Assembly (NCBI GenBank): GCA_038148755.1
Contig: JAYQWA010000002.1
Location: 62,001-126,000 of the forward strand
Source of the DNA: UBA5109 sp038148755
GTDB lineage: Bacteria > Pseudomonadota > Gammaproteobacteria > Pseudomonadales > Pseudohongiellaceae
DNA length: 64,000 bases
Reading direction: 5' to 3'
Within the stretch, counting starts at the first letter, position 1, and each line of letters starts with the position of its first letter. Positions 35,327 through 44,410 of this stretch are shown here, piece by piece. The notes beneath the pieces are model-generated. The model was given only the letters and a program-made list of their open reading frames with translations. It did not search any database and was not told the DNA's origin. The translations under genes and the position numbers were made by a program.

Positions 35327-36587
35327 TGCTCACCTCGCCATTTGCAGCTATTTGCCAGGACTGGATGGCATGATTATGGTAACCCCATTGCGGCCCGCCT
35401 CTATCACTAAGCAAGCTAGCTCTGCTTGGTTGTACAGCACCTGACTCATCATAGGCCCGACTCTGCAATACAGTCGCTCCACCATTCCAGCGCCAGGGTA
35501 TGCGGAATCGTGTCAAAGCCTTGGAGAGCACTGGTTCAGTCAGTTCAGCCTCACCCCAGGTTTGTCCACCATCGGCAGAAACTTCCACCCGGCTGATCCG
35601 GCCTGCTCCTGTCCAGGCAATGCCGGAAATCTGGTAAAGTCCCGGCCCGCGCATGGTCTGCTGCCCTGATGGTGAGGTAATCACCGATTTCACACCCATC
35701 TCGAAGGTAAACAGCCGCGCCGTGCCATCTGGTTGCAGGTCAGAATATTTTGATGTCTCATCACGCGTCATGGTTGGTTCTGCAGTAACTTTTAAACGTC
35801 GCAACCATTTCACACTGGTGTTGCCTTCCCAGCCCGGCAGGAATAAACGCATGGGATAACCATTACCCGGTCGTAATCTTTCTCCATTTTGATAAATAGC
35901 AACAATGGCGTCATCTCTTATTTTGCTCATCGGAATGCTGCGGCTCATCATTGAAGAATCAGCTCCTTCAGCCAGCACCCAGCGGCCTTCCGTCTGCACG
36001 CCAGCCTCATCCAACAATATCGAGAGTGGCACGCCGGTCCATTCGCTGCAGGAAAGCAGACCATGCAGGCTTTGCGCGGTTGCGTCCGGCGCAGCTTCCG
36101 ATGTATACAATGCCCGGCTGTTACCGGAACATTCCAGAAAGCGTATTTTTGACACCAGGGGGTACTGACTCAGGGTCTCCAGATCAAAAATCAGTGGGCG
36201 GTCAACCAGACCATGAATCAATAGTCTGTGTTCAGAAGGGTCAATGTTGGGAATACCATTATGATGTCGTTCAAAATGCAGGGCACTCGGCGTAATAATG
36301 CCTTCAAGATTGCCTAAAGGTGCCCTGGATGAACCGGCACCCACGGCTGGGGCGCTATACCCGGTTAAGCGACTAACGGTTTCAAACTCGGAACGGTTAC
36401 CATAACCCTCCGGTGGCCTGCCAGGGAGTTTAGTCCAACTATCAACTGCAGGCGGTGCGGCTTTAGCACTCAAAAAACCTGCGCCTCCGGCAACAACAGC
36501 ACCCGTCTTCAGAAATGCTCTTCGATGCAGTAAGCCATTGGCAGCAACTTCCTCTATTTGATCGTTTGTTTTTTCTGAATTGCTCAT
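35313..36587 (-). CDS. soxC: SoxC/SorA-type molybdenum sulfite or sulfane dehydrogenase
   Basis: This 424-residue enzyme has a twin-arginine signal (HRRAFLK, residues 21-27) and then the sulfite-oxidase fold. Residues KIRFLECSGNSR include Cys153, the molybdopterin ligand; further motifs are LLIHGLVDRPLIFDLETL, MRLFLPGWEGNTSVKWLRR and a dimer domain ending YHNHAIQSWQI. The C-terminal YHNHAIQSW is close to SoxC of the Sox system. It oxidises sulfite or protein-bound sulfane sulfur in the periplasm, passing electrons to the cytochrome. No soxXYZAB lies in the window, so it could also be a stand-alone sulfite dehydrogenase. Confidence 0.88.
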   Translation of the reverse strand: MSNSEKTNDQIEEVAANGLLHRRAFLKTGAVVAGGAGFLSAKAAPPAVDSWTKLPGRPPEGYGNRSEFETVSRLTGYSAPAVGAGSSRAPLGNLEGIITPSALHFERHHNGIPNIDPSEHRLLIHGLVDRPLIFDLETLSQYPLVSKIRFLECSGNSRALYTSEAAPDATAQSLHGLLSCSEWTGVPLSILLDEAGVQTEGRWVLAEGADSSMMSRSIPMSKIRDDAIVAIYQNGERLRPGNGYPMRLFLPGWEGNTSVKWLRRLKVTAEPTMTRDETSKYSDLQPDGTARLFTFEMGVKSVITSPSGQQTMRGPGLYQISGIAWTGAGRISRVEVSADGGQTWGEAELTEPVLSKALTRFRIPWRWNGGATVLQSRAYDESGAVQPSRASLLSDRGGPQWGYHNHAIQSWQIAANGEVSNVYA

Positions 36588-36787
36588 CTTCAGTTGCTTC
36601 CTTTATATGTTGTTAGTGGAATCAAAGATTTCCATTGTAGCCATTAAAGCTAAAGTTTCAATCCAGCGATTTGGGAGCAACCTAAATTCAGCAATTAAGC
36701 ACCGACACCGAAACTATTTTGACAATAATCAGCATAAGCATTTACAGTTGACTACTAACAACAACAATAAAAGTAAAAAGGCTCTTC

Positions 36788-37627
36788 ATGAAACTGAATT
36801 TACAACAATTTGCACTTATTTCCTCATTTTTAGTGCTGTCGTTCTCTGTATTTGCGCAATGGCCCCTGTATATGGAAGGTGTCCCCTTATTAGAGGATGG
36901 CACACCTAACTTTGACGCCCCCACACCGAGAACATTGACTGGCAAACCTGATTTATCCGGTGTCTGGGACTTCCCCTTTCCGCATGAAAGCGGTGTGCAA
37001 GGACGTCCGGTGGGCGAACCCAGAACACCGCCGCCCGGGGTAGCACCCTATGCGACTTTCTGGGATCAGGGCTTCGGCTTTGAAAATGGCCTGCCCTATC
37101 AACCCTGGGCCAGGGAAAAACGCGCAGAACGCATGGCAAACCATGGTATCGAAAACCCTGACAGTTATTGCCTGCCACTGGGGCATATGCAGTTCCATAC
37201 TCATCCACAGCCCTTTGAGATTGTTCAGTCGGAAAACCGCCTGATCATTTTGTATGAAGCCAGTTCAGGCGTCAGGGAAATCTTTCTTGATGGCCGTCCA
37301 CTGCCACCTTTGGGTGACCCTCTGCCAACCTGGTATGGCTATTCCGTTGGGCACTGGGAAGGCGACACACTGGTCGTTGTCACTAATAACTTTCGAGGCG
37401 ATGGCTGGCTCGATTTCAATGGCAGCCCATCAACAGAACAACTGGTAATCACCGAACGTTTCAATCGCGTCAGTTATGGACGTATAGAGCTGGATATCAC
37501 CATTGATGATCCCGGCGCCTATACTGAAGCCTTTGACCTGAGAGCCAACTTCAGAATTATGCCAGGCGATAACCTGATCGAATGGGTTTGCGAAAACGAA
37601 GCATCCGTGCAGTTTTTCAGTCAGTAA
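36788..37627 (+). CDS. exported protein of unnamed family paired with DUF6152, copy 3
   Basis: The 279-residue product has a signal peptide (cleavage near VFAQ). Its mature N-terminus starts with WPLYMEGVPLLEDGTPNF and reaches the family core: KPDLSGVWDF, YCLPLGHMQFHTHPQPFEIV, LFLDGRPL-like text, GYSVGHWEGDTLVVVTNNF and TERFNRV. It lacks the His before the Ser in the GLPHS position (GSPSTEQL). In this module the order is reversed: it comes before its DUF6152 partner, 26 bases apart. It faces away from the SoxC operon across 200 bases. Confidence 0.75.
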   Translation: MKLNLQQFALISSFLVLSFSVFAQWPLYMEGVPLLEDGTPNFDAPTPRTLTGKPDLSGVWDFPFPHESGVQGRPVGEPRTPPPGVAPYATFWDQGFGFENGLPYQPWAREKRAERMANHGIENPDSYCLPLGHMQFHTHPQPFEIVQSENRLIILYEASSGVREIFLDGRPLPPLGDPLPTWYGYSVGHWEGDTLVVVTNNFRGDGWLDFNGSPSTEQLVITERFNRVSYGRIELDITIDDPGAYTEAFDLRANFRIMPGDNLIEWVCENEASVQFFSQ

Positions 37628-37653
37628 ACAGTAACTACCTGAAAGAGACCAAC

Positions 37654-38064
37654 ATGAATATTAAAAACCATAAACTAGCCTACGTAACCGGACTAATAAT
37701 TAGCTTAGTCTTAATTCCTTTCAGCGCCCTTGCACATCATAACTGGCTGTCAGAATTCGACCCTGATCTGCCTGTTATTGTTAGCGGTACTGTCGTAAAT
37801 TTTCAGCTGACCAACCCGCATGCCAGACTGTTTGTTGATGAAATGCAGGATAATGGTGAAATCAAACACTGGAACTTTGAACTGGCTGCGGCCTCCATGC
37901 TGATGCGACAAAGTATCAGACGGGACACCCTGCAACCTGGTGATACTGTCACCATCCATGCTGCCCGGGCCAGGGAAGTTGAAAATGTTGCCAATGTTGA
38001 ATACGTTGAAATACTTGATGAAAGCGGCAATGTCACTTTCAGGTTTGGCTCGGCAAGGCAATAG
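37654..38064 (+). CDS. DUF6152-family exported small protein, copy 3
   Basis: The start is ATG at 37654, with GAGA upstream; a longer frame from 37582 would run into the previous gene. The 136-residue product has a signal peptide ending FSALA, then His28-His29-Asn-Trp, FQLTNPHARLF (His56), LRQ-type SMLMRQSIRRDTLQPGD and a beta-rich end. This and copy 4 share the TVVNxQ.TNPHA sequence, so they form a subtype. Function unknown. Confidence 0.8.
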   Translation: MNIKNHKLAYVTGLIISLVLIPFSALAHHNWLSEFDPDLPVIVSGTVVNFQLTNPHARLFVDEMQDNGEIKHWNFELAAASMLMRQSIRRDTLQPGDTVTIHAARAREVENVANVEYVEILDESGNVTFRFGSARQ

Positions 38065-38163
38065 GCTAAAGCTATAATCTCTCATATTTATGATAATCGG
38101 TGTCGGGCATGAGTCCGGCACCTGACACATACATCAATCAAATAAAGATTCAGGAATCCCGGT

Positions 38164-39075
38164 ATGAGTGAGCAAACTCACTGGCGCGCTTACGCGTTAC
38201 TCGTCTTTACAACCTGGTGCTGGGGTCTTAATACCATTTTCAGTCGACTCGCTGTCGATCAGATTTCTCCCATGCAGCTTGTCATGTTTCGCTGGCTTGG
38301 CGTCGTGATCATCATGCTGGTTTTCGCCCGCAAATATTTATACCGCGACTGGCCGATATTACGCCAACATCTATTGTTTCTAAGCTGTATAGGAGGCATT
38401 GGCTTTACGCTGTTCAACTATCTGTTTTATCTTGCAGGGCATTACACCAGCGCACTTAACATTGGAATTTTACAAGGCTCTATGCCTGTCTTTGTTTTGC
38501 TTTGCAGCCTGTTTTATTTACGTAAAGGAGTCACGCCAATACAGGCTGTTGGTGTACTCATCACACTGATTGGTGTCGTAATCATTGCTGCAGGTGGTAA
38601 TTTAGGAGACCTGAAAGCCCTTTCGATTAACCGCGGCGATTTATATATGCTGCTTGCCTGCTTCCTGTATGCGGTGTACTCCGTCGCCTTAGGTCGCCGT
38701 CCCCAAGTCAGCGCAATAAGTCTGTTTACTGTGATGTCAATTGCAGCCTGGATCTTATCCATGCCTCTGCTCGCTGTCGAGGTTCTGCAGGAAGGCTGGC
38801 AGGCACCTACCACTAACGGCTGGATAATCGCGCTATTGGTGACAATATTTCCTTCGCTGGTTGCCCAAATATTTTTTATTAACAGCGTTGCCATGATCGG
38901 CCCCAACCGGGCTGGTGTGTTTATCAACCTGGTCCCTGTATTTTCAGCCATCATGGCGGTTATTTTTTTACAGGAAAACTTCGAGCAACAACATGCCTTT
39001 TCACTTGCCCTGGTTCTCGGGGGTATTGCCTTATCGGAACTGGGACGACAGCGACCAACGGCGCAAACGCCATAA
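38164..39075 (+). CDS. EamA/DMT-family transporter
   Basis: This 303-residue membrane protein has ten hydrophobic helices in two EamA repeats, about residues 10-140 and 155-295. Features include CWGLNTIFSRLAVDQISPMQLVMFRW in the first repeat and FINLVPVFSAIMAVIFLQE in the second. DMT proteins export or import metabolites; the substrate here is unknown. It is separate from the modules and may be independently transcribed. Confidence 0.88.
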   Translation: MSEQTHWRAYALLVFTTWCWGLNTIFSRLAVDQISPMQLVMFRWLGVVIIMLVFARKYLYRDWPILRQHLLFLSCIGGIGFTLFNYLFYLAGHYTSALNIGILQGSMPVFVLLCSLFYLRKGVTPIQAVGVLITLIGVVIIAAGGNLGDLKALSINRGDLYMLLACFLYAVYSVALGRRPQVSAISLFTVMSIAAWILSMPLLAVEVLQEGWQAPTTNGWIIALLVTIFPSLVAQIFFINSVAMIGPNRAGVFINLVPVFSAIMAVIFLQENFEQQHAFSLALVLGGIALSELGRQRPTAQTP

Positions 39076-39198
39076 GCTTTTAGACTAAAACAGCCAATGG
39101 CTTGATTCACTGATTAAGCAGTTCCATAATGTCCGGGATTGTTCCAAAGCAGGCATTAATGAATGCCAACACTAAAATAACAATAATAAGAAGCCAAA

Positions 39199-40497
39199 AT
39201 GAACTCTCAATTACTCAAAACCTTACTGGTTGTTGTCAGTCTTTTATCCTTTTGTGTTAATACCAGCGCGCAAAGCCTGGAATTTGTCCAACCCGAAGCA
39301 GTCGGCTTTTCATCTGAGGGACTTCAGCAATTAGAAAGTTTCTTTTCTGAGAGGGTTGATAAAGGTGAGATTGCCGGCATGGTCACTCTGGTCGCCCGCC
39401 ATGGTCAGCTTGTTCACTCAAGCTCAGTTGGCTATCAGGACGTCGCGCGGCAAATTCCGATGCAGGATGATACCCTGTTTCGAATCTATTCAATGACCAA
39501 ACCAATCGCGACGACGGCATTGATGATGCTGTATCAGGAAGGCCGCTTCCAGTTGAATGACCCCTTATCCAAATATATCCCGGAATTTTCTGACCTGCGT
39601 GTATTACGGAGCCCGGATGGCTCGCTGAATGACACAGTGGCGATGGAAAGAGAACCAATCATCCAGGATATTTTGCGTCATACCGCAGGCTTTTCACATG
39701 GCCTTGGCACCAGTGAGTATGATGAATATTTTGTTGGTCAGGGTATTTTCAGCCCGGAAACTTCGCTGACTGAAATGATGACTGCGCTATCACGAGTTCC
39801 CCTGATGAATCAGCCTGGTTCTCAATTTCGTTATAGTGTAGGCCCAGATGTAGCCCTGAGATTAGTTGAATTTTTTTCTGGTCAACCTGCAGATGAGTTC
39901 CTGCAGGAACGAATTTTTGATCCCCTGGGAATGGATGACACCGGCTATGTAGTCGATTCGGACAATACCCATCGTTTCTCACCGATCCACTGGTCAGACG
40001 AAGGACAACTGTTACCAATTGATAATGCTTATGGTTATCCCTCGGGTGGGGTACTCGTCCAACCATGGTCAGCAAACAGTTATACCGTTGATCATGAATT
40101 TAAAGGCGGTAGTTTTGGTTTGGTTTCTACCGCTGAAGATTATTTGCGTTTTGCGCAGGCCATGCTGAATCGCGGAGAATTAAACGGAAACCGTATTCTC
40201 GGCACCAACATCGTAGATTTTATGGCAAGTAATCACCTGACTGAGGAACAGCAGGATTCCTTCACTCCCGGACTTGGATTCGGCCTGGGCTTTGCGGTTG
40301 TAGAGAATCCTGCCCTGGTGGGTCTGCCGCATAGCGTTGGTACCTATTATTGGGGTGGTGCCGCAGCAACTTTTTTCTGGATAGACCCTGTTGAAGATAT
40401 TGTTGTTGTGTCAATGACACAACATATGGCTGTTCCCGAAACTGCCACCCTGCGCGGGGAGCTGGTTGCCCTGGTATACGGTGCCCTTATAGATTGA
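39199..40497 (+). CDS. exported serine hydrolase, beta-lactamase/class C family
   Basis: The 432-residue protein has a signal peptide (core about 8-20, cleavage near TSAQ) and the class C or penicillin-binding fold. The SxxK motif is SMTK (residues 98-101), followed by a YSV region in FRYSVGPDV for the Tyr-x-Asn-like position and a C-terminal HSVGTYYWGGAA in place of the KTG box. DILRHTAGFSHG is also family-typical. The HSVG/WGG pattern, not KTG, suggests an esterase or transesterase rather than a true beta-lactamase. Function uncertain. Confidence 0.87.
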   Translation: MNSQLLKTLLVVVSLLSFCVNTSAQSLEFVQPEAVGFSSEGLQQLESFFSERVDKGEIAGMVTLVARHGQLVHSSSVGYQDVARQIPMQDDTLFRIYSMTKPIATTALMMLYQEGRFQLNDPLSKYIPEFSDLRVLRSPDGSLNDTVAMEREPIIQDILRHTAGFSHGLGTSEYDEYFVGQGIFSPETSLTEMMTALSRVPLMNQPGSQFRYSVGPDVALRLVEFFSGQPADEFLQERIFDPLGMDDTGYVVDSDNTHRFSPIHWSDEGQLLPIDNAYGYPSGGVLVQPWSANSYTVDHEFKGGSFGLVSTAEDYLRFAQAMLNRGELNGNRILGTNIVDFMASNHLTEEQQDSFTPGLGFGLGFAVVENPALVGLPHSVGTYYWGGAAATFFWIDPVEDIVVVSMTQHMAVPETATLRGELVALVYGALID

Positions 40498-40575
40498 TAT
40501 TTATGCTACGATTGATCGTTAACAGAAAATAAAAAACCTATTTCCAACCTATTCAGCATAGAAAGGAGTACGTTT

Positions 40576-41274
40576 ATGTGGTCCGAAATTCAAAAACATC
40601 TCAATCCCAAAACTGTTTTTGTCTGCATCCTGATATTTGGCGCATCATTCCCAGCGTTTGCACAAAATGCAACATCACGACCCGATCTACTGTTTACGGA
40701 AAGCTGGCAACAGTCTGACTCTGCTCTTGGAAAACCGGGCAGCAGCCATGCCTCGGCTAATGATTACTATCTGGCCGGACAGGATGCCGTTACCAATGAT
40801 GCGCTGGAGCTGAATCTTTATGGCTTCAGCGCTGACGATATAACTGTGTATGAACATGAAGGTCGCATAGACCTATGGACAGGACTGGCTGGCTCCCCTG
40901 TTGCCGTCACCCTGAAATTACACAATGCCTATATGGATCTAAGCGGGCTTGCTCGCATGCGCGCAATCGTGCGTACCAACAACCTGCATGCACTGCACCC
41001 GGTCATCAAACTTGCCGATGGCACACTTGCTGTCGGCAGCCAGTCGATTCAGACTTCAGGGTCATTCCTCAGCGTTGAAGTGGCCTTTGATAATCAGGAG
41101 TGGTTCATACTCGACCAAGATGAAGTCAGTGTCGGCAACTCTCTGGAAAATCCCGACTTAAGCCGAATTGACGAAATCGGCTTCGCCTCGCTGGCACCCG
41201 GCGGCGGTCACGGTAATTCCGGCTGGACCAATATTTCAACCATAGAAGTATTTGCGAATTCTATACCGAGGTAA
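40576..41274 (+). CDS. exported protein of unknown function
   Basis: The 232-residue product starts at ATG 40576 after a GGAG site (GAAAGGAGTACG). A signal peptide core lies about residues 15-27 (cleavage near AFAQ). The rest looks beta-rich and may form a jelly-roll, with ARMRAIVRTNNLHALHPVIK, VEVAFDNQEWFIL and IGFASLAPGGGHGNSGWTNISTIEVF at the end. This style resembles LamG- or family 16-like concanavalin folds, but I cannot name a family and no catalytic motif stands out. Confidence 0.65.
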   Translation: MWSEIQKHLNPKTVFVCILIFGASFPAFAQNATSRPDLLFTESWQQSDSALGKPGSSHASANDYYLAGQDAVTNDALELNLYGFSADDITVYEHEGRIDLWTGLAGSPVAVTLKLHNAYMDLSGLARMRAIVRTNNLHALHPVIKLADGTLAVGSQSIQTSGSFLSVEVAFDNQEWFILDQDEVSVGNSLENPDLSRIDEIGFASLAPGGGHGNSGWTNISTIEVFANSIPR

Positions 41275-41534
41275 ATATTCTCATTTTTATAGCGTTTACT
41301 ATCGGATTAACTTAATAGTCTGCTGCCTTTTCTGACAATTATTAATGGCAGCTATCTATCCAAAGCGGACATTAGCGCTTTCCCCGTAGGAGTGGCTAAA
41401 TATTTAAAAAATCAAGTTAGGGGATGCCAGTATTTTTTAATTAGAAGTAGTTTGGTCAAGGTATTTGCATGTTGGGTAATTACTTCATCATAATTGGTAG
41501 CCTGTAATTATAATAAATAATGAGGAAGCAAACG

Positions 41535-42611
41535 ATGCTTAGGTTAGCGACATCAGTACTTATCTTATTGATAAGTTCTCAGTTAAATGCGCAATGGTGG
41601 AGTTTATCAACGCCTGGTATTCCCCGAACCGCAGATGGTAGACCTGATCTGAGTGCTCCGGCTCCAACATCGGCTGATGGTAAGCCGGATTTATCAGGGG
41701 TTTGGGTAGCAGTAGACGCTAGAGGTAGTTTATACGACCTTGCTTATATACAACCATGGGCGCGTGAGGCCATGATAGAAAATGAAAATAATTTCTATGC
41801 TAATGATCCACGTTTTGCATGCTTGCCAAGTGGGCCAGGTTCTTACCCGGCAGGAGCAGTGGCAAGCGGAATGCGTAGGTTTGTGCAAAGCCCCACCTTC
41901 ATCGCAGTTCTTAACTCAGACTATTCATACCGCCAGATTTTTATGGATGGCCGTGAACTAGAAGAAAACCCTTTCCCATCATGGATGGGGTACTCAATAG
42001 CACATTGGGAGGATGACATTCTTGTCGTTGAGAGCAATGGTTTCAATGATAAAACCTGGCTGCACCGTGATGGCTTGCCACACACTGATCAATTAACTAT
42101 CACTGAACGATATCGCCGTCTAGATTTTGGACATATTGAGCTGGAAGTAACCTACGAAGACCCAGGGACCTTTACAGAACCTGTTCAAGCATCCATTGAT
42201 CTGGAATATAGAGCAACCGAGATATTTGAAAACGTATGCAATGAATCGGAAAGAGGACTTAGCAGTAATTGGAAAGGAGAAATTCAGCAAGCAGATGACA
42301 ATGTCGTGGATGTCTCTATGGAAAATTTAGAAACTTATCTTGGTACTTACCAAGGAGTCTGGTTAGGCACGCTAACCACAGCTGAATTCGTGCTTGAAGA
42401 TGGCGAGATGGTTTTAATCAGAACTCCTGGTTATTCAAATACTGGAGGTAATACCGAGTCGGTTAGGTCTAGACTGGTTCCTCTTTCTGATAATGCCTTT
42501 GACTGTATCTGTGGATTAGGCTTTGTTTTCACCGTCAATGATGAAGGTATTGCAACCGACGTTTCAGAAGTTCATGTTTCTGGGGCATGGTCTTTTGTTC
42601 GGGTTGATTAA
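41535..42611 (+). CDS. exported protein of unnamed family paired with DUF6152, copy 4 (extended)
   Basis: The ATG at 41535 has GAGGAAGC just upstream; an in-frame ATG at 41520 lies inside that region. The 358-residue product has a signal peptide (cleavage near LNAQ) and the family core: GKPDLSGVWVAV, ACLPSGPGSYPAG, QIFMDGREL, GYSIAHWEDDILVVESNGFN, GLPHTDQLTITERYRR. Unlike the others it carries about 110 extra residues at the C-terminus (about 250-358), glycine- and acid-rich with DCICGLGFVF. It comes before its DUF6152 partner, 39 bases apart. By eye its sequence is AT-richer than its neighbours. Confidence 0.75.
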   Translation: MLRLATSVLILLISSQLNAQWWSLSTPGIPRTADGRPDLSAPAPTSADGKPDLSGVWVAVDARGSLYDLAYIQPWAREAMIENENNFYANDPRFACLPSGPGSYPAGAVASGMRRFVQSPTFIAVLNSDYSYRQIFMDGRELEENPFPSWMGYSIAHWEDDILVVESNGFNDKTWLHRDGLPHTDQLTITERYRRLDFGHIELEVTYEDPGTFTEPVQASIDLEYRATEIFENVCNESERGLSSNWKGEIQQADDNVVDVSMENLETYLGTYQGVWLGTLTTAEFVLEDGEMVLIRTPGYSNTGGNTESVRSRLVPLSDNAFDCICGLGFVFTVNDEGIATDVSEVHVSGAWSFVRVD

Positions 42612-42650
42612 AATTAATTATCTCCGAAATTTAATAACGAGGTTAGATAA

Positions 42651-43043
42651 ATGCGTAATTTAATATTATTTTTATCTGTTCTGACATCACTGATGTGGTC
42701 TGTCTCAGCCTGGTCACATCATTCTTTTTCGCTGGAGTTTGATGTGAGTCGCCCGCTAGAACTTACCGGAACTGTAGTAAACATTCAATGGACCAACCCA
42801 CACGCTTGGGTTCATATCGAAACAGAAGATGAACAGGGCAATGCTCAGCTCTGGGCAGTTGAATTTCTCGGTGTAATAACCCTGATTCGTCGCGGCATGT
42901 CACCAGATACACTGGGGCCTGGTGATGTGGTCAGCATAACTGGTTTTGGTGCACGAGATGGCACCAATACTGCTAATGCATCTTCACTCACTAAAGTTGA
43001 GACTGGTGAAGTGCTTTGGTCATCTTCTGCTGCAGATAATTAA
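42651..43043 (+). CDS. DUF6152-family exported small protein, copy 4
   Basis: This 130-residue protein has a signal peptide ending SAWS, then His23-His24-Ser-Phe, IQWTNPHAW (His51), LIRRGMSPDTLGPGD and a beta-rich end (ARDGTNTANASSLT). It is the same subtype as copy 3. The module order matches module 3 (partner first). Stop at 43043 is followed by the convergent argG gene after 36 bases. Confidence 0.8.
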   Translation: MRNLILFLSVLTSLMWSVSAWSHHSFSLEFDVSRPLELTGTVVNIQWTNPHAWVHIETEDEQGNAQLWAVEFLGVITLIRRGMSPDTLGPGDVVSITGFGARDGTNTANASSLTKVETGEVLWSSSAADN

Positions 43044-43079
43044 ATTCAAGGCTTAACGACGTAATGCCGAGCGCAGTAG

Positions 43080-44288
43080 TTATTTCCTTTTATTGGCAGC
43101 TGTTCTCAGGCGCAGTGCGTTAAGTTTGATAAACCCGGCCGCATCACCCTGATTATAAGCCCCGGCATCATCTTCAAAAGTCGCCATGCTTTCATCGAAT
43201 AATGAATCCTTGGATTCCCTGCTAACCACAATCACATTGCCTTTATAAAGTTTCAGGCGCACCTTGCCGTTAACAAAGGTCTGGGTGTTATCGATCAAAG
43301 CCTGTAGTGCTTCACGCTCAGGTGACCACCAGTAACCGTTGTAAATCAATGAGGCATAACGTGGCATCAGTTCATCTTTCAGATGCGCAGCTTCACGATC
43401 CAGCGTTATGGATTCAATAGCACGATGTGCTTTCAGTAAAATCGTTCCACCGGGGGTTTCATAACAGCCACGGGCTTTCATGCCGACATAACGGTTCTCG
43501 ACAATATCAACCCGTCCGATGCCATTGGCACCACCGACTTTATTCAGGGTTTCCAGCACTGTTGCCGCTGACATCTGTTGTCCATCAATGGCGACCACAT
43601 CACCTTTCACAAAATCCAGCTCAACATAGCTTGGCTCATCCGGGGCATTCTCAGGAGAAACTGACCACAGCCACATATCTTCTTCAGGTTCGGCTGCCGG
43701 GTCTTCCAGAATGCCGCCCTCGTAGGATATATGCAGCAAATTGGCATCCATGGAATAGGGTGATTTCTTACCTTTGTCATGATCAACAGCAATATTATGC
43801 TGGGCACAATAGGCCATGAGTTTTTCCCGTGAAGTCAGGTCCCATTCACGCCAGGGCGCGATGATTTTAATGCCGGGTGACAAGGCATAGGCCCCCATTT
43901 CAAATCGTACCTGGTCATTACCCTTGCCAGTGGCGCCATGGGAAATCGCATCTGCACCAGTTTTTGCGGCTACCTCAACCAGACGTTTGGCAATCAATGG
44001 TCTGGCAATGGACGTGCCCAGCAGATATTCACCTTCATAAATCGTGTTGGCACGAAACATCGGGAAGACAAAATCACGCACAAATTCTTCACGGATATCT
44101 TCAATGAAAATTTCTTTGACACCCAGGGCTTCGGCTTTGGCACGGGCAGGCTCAACTTCTTTACCCTGGCCGAGATCAGCCGTATACGTTACCACCTCAC
44201 ATTGATAAGTATCTTGCAACCATTTAACGATAACCGAGGTATCCAGACCGCCTGAATAAGCCAGTACCACTTTATTGATATCCGCCAT
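43080..44288 (-). CDS. argG: argininosuccinate synthase
   Basis: ArgG joins citrulline and aspartate using ATP. I chose ATG at 44288, with AGGAG six bases upstream (product 402 residues, opening MADINKVVLAYSGGLDTSVI); an in-frame GTG 15 bases further upstream adds five residues. The SGGLDTS P-loop is at about residues 12-18, with ISHGATGKGNDQVRFE and SPEREALQALID typical of the family. It is divergent from pyrC. Confidence 0.97.
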   Translation of the reverse strand: MADINKVVLAYSGGLDTSVIVKWLQDTYQCEVVTYTADLGQGKEVEPARAKAEALGVKEIFIEDIREEFVRDFVFPMFRANTIYEGEYLLGTSIARPLIAKRLVEVAAKTGADAISHGATGKGNDQVRFEMGAYALSPGIKIIAPWREWDLTSREKLMAYCAQHNIAVDHDKGKKSPYSMDANLLHISYEGGILEDPAAEPEEDMWLWSVSPENAPDEPSYVELDFVKGDVVAIDGQQMSAATVLETLNKVGGANGIGRVDIVENRYVGMKARGCYETPGGTILLKAHRAIESITLDREAAHLKDELMPRYASLIYNGYWWSPEREALQALIDNTQTFVNGKVRLKLYKGNVIVVSRESKDSLFDESMATFEDDAGAYNQGDAAGFIKLNALRLRTAANKRK

Positions 44289-44410
44289 CAATGACTCCTG
44301 CACTGCGTGTTTTATGCTGTTTGAAAAGGGACGATATTGTACCTAGACAGTCCGGTCATACCAAGGAGAAACTGGTATACTTCGACCGAATAACCCGACG
44401 GAAAGCAAAG

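Noticed and set aside
39199..40497. Beta-lactamase conferring resistance
   Set aside because: SxxK is present but the KTG box is replaced; more like an esterase-type relative.
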